From assembly GCA_024509875.1 (NCBI GenBank), contig JAMPIV010000299.1, forward strand, positions 918,501 to 982,500: a stretch of DNA of 64,000 bases, written 5' to 3'. The notes under the pieces are model-generated. The model had not been told where the DNA came from. It saw nothing but the letters and a program-made list of their open reading frames with translations, and made no database searches. Shown here piece after piece: positions 58,093 through 64,000 of this stretch; position 1 is the stretch's first letter; each line of letters starts with the position of its first letter. Position numbers and translations under genes: made by a program. The DNA is from Oreohelix idahoensis. Taxonomy: Eukaryota > Mollusca > Gastropoda > Stylommatophora > Oreohelicidae.

Positions 58093-61000
58093 AGGATAAG
58101 GTCTAACCCTAATAGGAGTATGGTCAGTTAGAACAATGTCATGTTGAATGACATTCGTTTGTCCAGGGATGTCAGTGAGTACATCCTGAAATGTTTGCAA
58201 CATAGTTGAAACTTGTCGCTGTTCTCCTAGAGACAAATCAGGAGAGACAGTAACGTTCTTCCATGATTCACTGGAATGAAGTGGGATCATTGGAAGAGGA
58301 AGATTTACATCTGAAAAACTTGTTTCCTCATCCTGTATCACGGACAGTGATGAGTAATGACCATGTTGTACTGGAGAATTGTCCGTTGCTTGGAAAATGG
58401 GTTGCAAATAATCCGGACGTTCATGGAATTCAGTAAGCATATTGATGTGGAAGGTTTTATGCTTCCCATCAATATCGACAATATAGTCGACATCGGAAAT
58501 TTTCGATATTATATCGTACGGACCTTTCCAAGAAATAAGTAATCTGTTTTCCCTACAAGGTAGTAATACAAATGCTTTGTCACCAGGACAAAGTTGTCGT
58601 AAGCATCTCTTCTTATTGGCAAATTGCCTTGCCTTCTGTTTCGCAAATTCAGAAGAAGAAGTTGCTAATTTGCATGCTTCGATAATTTTTTTTCTCAACG
58701 CGATGACATATTCGTAGGATGACTTTGTGTCATCGTCAATATTGTCAGATGTTATGAGATCGTGAAGCAACGACATAGGGCCACGCGGACGCGCGCCAAA
58801 GACGAGTTCAAAGGGAGAAAATCCCGTATGTTCATTGGGTACCTCTCTGTAAGCGAAGAGGGCCGCAGGTAAAACTCTGTCCCAGTCTTGAGGATGATCC
58901 TCAGTTATCTTCCCCAGTAAGTTTTTAAGTGTTCTATTAAGGCGTTCGACCATACCATTAGACATTGGATGGTAGATACTACTTAAAGATCTATCTATCT
59001 GCAGAGTAGACATTACTTGAGACATGGTATCTGATATTAGTTGGGTGCCATGGTCTGACAATATCTCTCCGGGGAACCCCAGACGAGAAAATATAAGCCA
59101 AAGAGCATCTGCAATATCAGCAGTAGTAATGCTCTTCAGAGGAATAGCCTCTGGCCAACGTGTGCACATATCAACACACGTCAATATAAACTGATGTCCT
59201 CTGGCAGACTTGATCTTAAATGGACCAATAATGTCTATGGCCATTTTTTGAAACGGCCGAATAGGAATGTCCGCCGCCTGAATGGGTGCAGCATGCCGTG
59301 GACCTTTGGATTTAACTTCCTGACATACTTTACAAGATCGACAATAAATACGTATGTCCTTGTTTACCAATGGCCAAAAGAAAGCCGCAAGGACTCTTGA
59401 CTTAGTACGGGAAAAACCCATGTGTCCAGCACACTGAGAGTCGTGAGCGTGCTGCAAAATTTTAACTCTCAAATTCTTGGGAACCAGGATTTGAGAATGA
59501 CTTGACGTAATGGAGTCTTGAACCATACGTACAAGTACGCCATTCTTCTTTGTAATCCACGATTTACGACTTGTGTCCTTATTCGGATCACCTTTAGTTG
59601 CAAGAATGAAGAATTTCTTCAGAGTGGGATCATCTTCTTGCTGTTTTATAAACGAGTCACGAGAAATTACCAAGGGATTATCTTGGTTATGCACTTCATT
59701 ATCTTCAATAGATGAAGTTTGAGGCATATTAAGAGCCTGAGCTCTAGTGACTACAGCGTTAGCAATCTGCATGTTTTGCCTTTCCCACGTGGAAATTTGT
59801 TGCGGAGTGCATTCCTTGACTCCATGAATGCGACCGATGATGAGGTCAGCGATCGGATTCGGAAGAAGACATGCGTGTACATCTCCTGTAAAGAAAGGAG
59901 TAGCAATCCTAATGATAGCAGTAGAGTATTTCTCTAATGTGCCGCCAAATGTTACACATTTGACTACTTGTCCAGTGGCACGGGAAGGATCTACGAGTGA
60001 CTGCCTAACACCAATTGTGGTGCATCCAGAATCAAATAGCACAGAGACTGGATTGTTATTCACTAAACCCTTATGTAAGACAAGAGAACCTCTTCCATCA
60101 TGCGCGACTGATGCTGGAAGAGCAGGAAGAGGATGGCCACAGCTTAAAGTAGACACTGTGGTTGGCTCAAATAACGTTTTGCATTGGGGGCACTGAGATG
60201 CTCTCCCAAAATCAAAAGCGGCACATGCCATATTACTAGCATCATTATTATCTTTACTCTGTTTATAGGCTTCATGGGACTCTTGTTGTACAGAGTTTGC
60301 CTGAAAATGTGGTTTATGTCTTTTGTTTTGAGATCTACCTCGGTTATTATCACCTCTGTAGTTATTGTTACCTCTATTGTAACCCCTATTTGGGTTTGAG
60401 TCATAGTTCCCTTGGTTACCATTATCATATTCATTATAATGAGTATCTCTGTAATTATGATCTTGTTGACTCCAAGACGGATAACCCTGATAGTTTCTAT
60501 AATTACTTCCTCTACGGAAATTCCTATAATTATGACCACCCCTGTGTCGAGAGCTATCAGGTCGTCTCCAGTTCTTTGAAGAAGAACCCTGAAATGATTG
60601 GTTACCTTGGTTTTGATAACTATTATGGTTACCTTTTTTATCAAATCTGTTTTGAGGTCCCTGAAATCTGTGTGAATAATTGGGATTGTATGGTGTTGCT
60701 GAAGCAACTGGCATACTCTCCTTAATCTTAGTGTTGCCAAAAGTCACGTCGGGGTGTGCAGTGACATATTGGGAACAATATTCTTCCATTTCTTTTAGAG
60801 ATTTGGGTTTACGCTCATGTATAAATTCAAGGAAAGGTTTGTTCACACATGACATAATCTTATCTCTGAGCAACAAATCCATAAGTCCTTCATACGTTTT
60901 TTTTCTGTTTTGGAAAGCTCAATCCAACGATCAACTGTGAGACGTGCCTTTGCAGTGAATTCTGAGAATTCTACACCCGTCTCAGGTACCATCGTTTTAA

Positions 61001-61782
61001 ATAAAAGGCGATAGCCTTCCTCACTTAGCTGATATTTTTTTATCAAAGCCGCCCTAATGACATCATAATTATCCTTATCTGCTTCTCCTACAAGGCATAA
61101 TCTAGTCAAAGATTCACCTTTCAAGTTTTCTGATAATTGATTAGCGTATTGTGATTTATCCACATTATGTGTACGACAAGAACGTTCAAATCTATCCAGC
61201 CAGAATGTAATATCGTCACTGGACTGATTGAACGGTGGAACCTTAACCTTGTAAGTAGAAGGTTTACCATTACCACTAGATGCCTGATTAACATTACTCA
61301 TACTTGTCAATCTCAATTTCTCCAACTCAAATTCATGTTCTCTTATTGCTTTTTTCTCTTCAGCATCTAATCTTTTTTGTTCAGCCTCCCTGTCTAATCT
61401 TTTTTTGTTCAGCTTCCCTGTCTAATCTTTTTTGTTCAGCTTCCCTGTCTAATCTTTTTTGTTCAGCTTCACTGTCTAATCTTTTTTGTTCAGCCGCAGC
61501 TTCTCTTTCTAATTTTTTTTGTTCAGCTTCAAATCTTCTCCTTTCCTCCACCTGCATCTGCAATTTCTTTTGTTCAGCAGCAGCCTCAGCTTCTCTTTCT
61601 AATCTTTTCTCTTCCGCCATAGCTTTTCTTTCTTCTGCAGCTAATCTTTTCTCTTCTGCCATAGCTCTTCTCTCTTCTGCAGCTAATGCTTTGTCATATT
61701 GAGCAACTGCCCATTGTTCTAATTGTTGACCAGTCTTATCAAGGGCTTTCCCTTGTGTAATGAAGTATTCTAATGTAGACAT
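58093..61782 (-). CDS. gag-PR-INT part of element C, cut by element B
   Basis: Minus strand. ATG at 61782 (MSTLEYFITQGKALDKTG). Coiled-coil, capsid-like and SCAN-like regions as in B. From 60882 one open frame runs through the Arg/Gly/Asn/Tyr-rich tail (NYRNFRRGSNYRNYQGY), the CPQC...CGH cluster, protease (LFDSGCTTIGV), integrase with its full zinc-binding and DD35E motifs and the GPY/F-type module, and breaks off at RVRPYPIP where element B is inserted. Frame changes in gag: a 7-A run at 61400-61406 (other repeats have 6) and an 8-A run at 60897-60904 (B has 6). Together they restore the frame. The polyprotein continues at 48584-47348. Protein identity to B is very high. Confidence 0.85.
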
Positions 61783-61879
61783 GATGTCTAACAATAATAC
61801 TAATCACCTGAATCAATAATAATACCACAAGTTCTCAATGACTTGATTAATCAGTATACTATCCCAATATCTGTGGGTC

Positions 61880-61902
61880 ACAAGCCTTTAATAAGGTCTT
61901 GT
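61880..61902 (-). promoter_or_regulatory. Leader hairpin upstream of gag, element C
   Basis: Minus-strand ACAAG-a-CCTT / AAGG-CTTGT, as in A and B, about 100 bases before the gag ATG at 61782. Confidence 0.45.
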
Positions 61903-62896
61903 ATAATAGTAATAATAATCAGGTACTGGTTTATACCATAATCCAAGTGCAGTGCACAGGCAATTGTGTCTTATGAAATATACCTATATAAAACATATGT
62001 CAACCAACAGAATACATAAAGTACAAATAGGACTGACAATACAAGAACGTTTGCAGAAATCAAAATAAATCAAATAGGGAAATCAATGAAAATAATCACT
62101 GAATCTGCAAAGAATAACAACACAAATGACGTCACAATATATGAATATAAATTGTGAATAAAACTGAAAGATAGAAAAGGTTAGACCAACAAATTACAAA
62201 CAAATCAAAACAAAACTAAAGAACAAAGAAATATTACAAAAATAACAATAATTACAGTCTCCACAGCTAACACAAAAGCAACAGTTGTCGCAGCAAATTT
62301 TCAATCAAGAAAATTGCACCTATAGAAAACGCCCACAACGGACCCTCTATGACGTGGGATATTCTGTTGTGAGGACGCCGCCCAACCTTAAACACAACCC
62401 GCTGACATAGAAACTAACATACTATACAAACAAATAACATGTAAACATAAATATATATAAATTATGTGTATGATAGTATGTGTTGCAAAATAGGCTCAGT
62501 TTTACAGTAATGGCAAAGTTATTTTTATGAAAATAAACAAACTGCCACTTTATTCAATTAAACATTCTGGCCTTAAATATTAAAGTTCATATATGGAAAA
62601 CAAGAAGATCCATCGATGAAAATAGGACTTCTTAGTTCACAAATACTGTCTTCCTGTTAACATTGACAAGAATTGATCCAACTGTTCTGTGAAACTCTGT
62701 AATGTCTAATGTAAAAAATGTCAACAACGCTGACCTACATACTGCATTCACCTGACAGGTCACGTGACGAAGTGTTGACAAAGAGCAAACCAATACTGCA
62801 AGTGTGTCGTATCAGCCACAGGAAACGGTCTGGTATCGGTAATCTGTTGACTTCTGAACTTCTGCGAGGTCAAACCCAGAAAGCTGGTCCACCAGT

Positions 62897-63707
62897 TGAT
62901 AAAGGTTGATAAAGTTGAATATTTTTATTCCCGTTAATGATATCCACCAAAAGATAGATATAAGTGGATGGAAGCAGACATCATCATCATCATCAGTTGA
63001 TAAGATCTCTATGGTGTTGTTTGCTCCACTGTAGTGTATGGAATGTCAACTTGACCTACGCAGTGGTGTGTAGACATGGATTGAGTGTACAATGTGCGAA
63101 TGATGATAAGGGTTCGTGTTGTTGACAAATGTTCTTTTCTCACACTCATGTATGACTGGAAGTCATCGACACCAACGACTGTGTACCTTTTCTAAAGTTT
63201 AATTGGACGTACACACTCGACAGCACAGATAGTGACAAATCACAGGTTGCCATAATACATCATAGTACAGTGGATAAACGGTCTTGCAATGTTACATGGG
63301 CACTCATGTAGAATAATTGTATAATGGACTGTCAGAAGCCAAGCACTCAGTATCGCCCATACATATATATCATCTGACTTCACTGACTGAGCACGTCAGC
63401 TTATAAACAATATTTCAGATGGCTTCTAAACCTAATCTCGTTTAGCGACGATTCTCCCACATAATGTTCAGCACATATTTTTTTCATATAATAATATTGA
63501 ACCGCTGATAAAGGGTTCTCATGTGTAGCAGTGATCTCTGGACTAAACAAGCGATAATACGGGCATCCCCTTTTCTCTTCTTGAAAGTCACTACAGGTTT
63601 GGTTCCAAGATGGCTTCACTCGTGAGCTGTCACTCACGTTTGGATACAGATAATGAATCTGGTAGATTTGATCTTGAATCAATTGACTGCAATTGACTGC
63701 ATTCTAC
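62897..63707 (-). repeat. 5' LTR of element C, incomplete
   Basis: Minus-strand LTR end (CAACCTTTATCA at 62897) next to the primer site. Matches 45398 onward nearly base for base up to about 63660. There it lacks roughly 43 bp, resumes with TAGATTTGATC, duplicates a short AATTGACTGC segment and is lost after 63707. The remaining half of the LTR is missing. Confidence 0.8.
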
Positions 63708-64000
63708 GACACTCTAATCTACCATACTCATGATTTTTTTTTAAATTTTTTCAGATATTTATTTTTTTTTATTTTTAGCAAGAATTTTTCATTTTCTTTT
63801 TTTTTTTTTTTTTTCTTTTTTTTTTTAATTTTTTTTATCTGTTTTTTTTTTTTTTTTTTTTTTTTCCTTTTTTTTTTTTTATATTCCTCTTAATCTTTTT
63901 TTTTTTTTTTTTTTTTTTTGTTTCTTTCCTTTTTTTTTCCGGGTTTTGGTTTTTTTTTTGCTTTTTTTTTTTTTTTTGCTTTTTTTTTTTTTTGGCTTCG
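63708..64000. other. T-rich low-complexity end
   Basis: Long T runs separated by single other bases, unlike any other part of the window, beginning inside what should be the C 5' LTR. Together with the disordered junction before it, this looks like a poor-quality contig end. The 66-codon open frame here (63693-63893, mostly Phe) is not a gene. Confidence 0.7.

Larger units (their letters stand above)
45398..63707 (-). mobile_element. Gmr1-like retrotransposon C, split by element B
   Basis: Minus strand. The 5' LTR is the right one (63707-62897, incomplete). Leader, gag, protease and integrase run down to 58093. Element B then intervenes, and RT-RNase H resumes at 48584 and ends at 47348. 3' UTR and 3' LTR follow down to 45398. 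Left flank GCATA (45393-45397) is the presumptive target duplication; its right partner is not in the window. Proteins are nearly identical to B. Confidence 0.85.

Noticed and set aside
63693..63893. Phe-rich 66-codon open frame
   Set aside because: Low-complexity T tract, probably a poor contig end.

Overview
This window is eukaryotic, intron-capable, AT-rich repeat DNA from an invertebrate animal. The mix of families (Gmr1-type Ty3/gypsy elements, an intron-containing Mutator-like transposase, a tRNA-derived SINE, a non-LTR reverse transcriptase fragment) would fit a marine mollusc or another lophotrochozoan, but I cannot name a species. I see no convincing single-copy host gene. Almost everything I can interpret is a transposable element, and many are nested.

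Left block (1-24.2 kb). Element E (minus, about 1.04-3.46 kb) is a decayed gag-pol element with a primer-binding site at 3441-3462. Element F (minus, 6.48-22.45 kb) has gag and protease but no visible reverse transcriptase or integrase. It is split by element A (plus, 7782-17899), a complete Gmr1-like LTR retrotransposon with 1.5-kb LTRs and the 5-bp target duplication AGACC. A in turn carries a 513-bp TTAA-flanked element inside its pol. A SINE with an 11-bp target duplication lies at 23809-24178.

Middle block (24.2-39.4 kb). There is a broken three-exon Mutator-like transposase (minus, 25966-28216) whose 3' end is tandemly duplicated. Two loci hold a 39-bp minisatellite. A pyrimidine-rich stretch reads on the minus strand as charged, RS-rich peptide remnants. 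Next come a LINE fragment and a broken copy (36151-37400, minus) of an uncharacterised protein family common in invertebrate genomes. Several stretches hold nothing I recognise.

Right block (39.4-64 kb). Element D (plus, from about 39.4 kb) is a canonical-order Ty3/gypsy element (gag-PR-RT-RH-INT). A solo LTR (40766-41600, target duplication ATGAC) sits between its gag and protease, and its integrase is cut by element C (minus, 45398 to about 63707). C is cut in its reverse transcriptase by element B (plus, 48590-58087, target duplication GGTAT), a nearly identical copy of the same family in opposite orientation. The result is D containing C containing B. The last 290 bases are T-rich low-complexity sequence and look like a contig end.

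Elements A, B, C and probably E share the unusual pol order protease-integrase-reverse transcriptase-RNase H known from Gmr1-type elements. A, B and C also share a 5' leader hairpin and a set of short hairpins in the 3' untranslated region just before the polypurine tract, with stems kept while loops vary. That RNA structure is the observation I find most worth testing.
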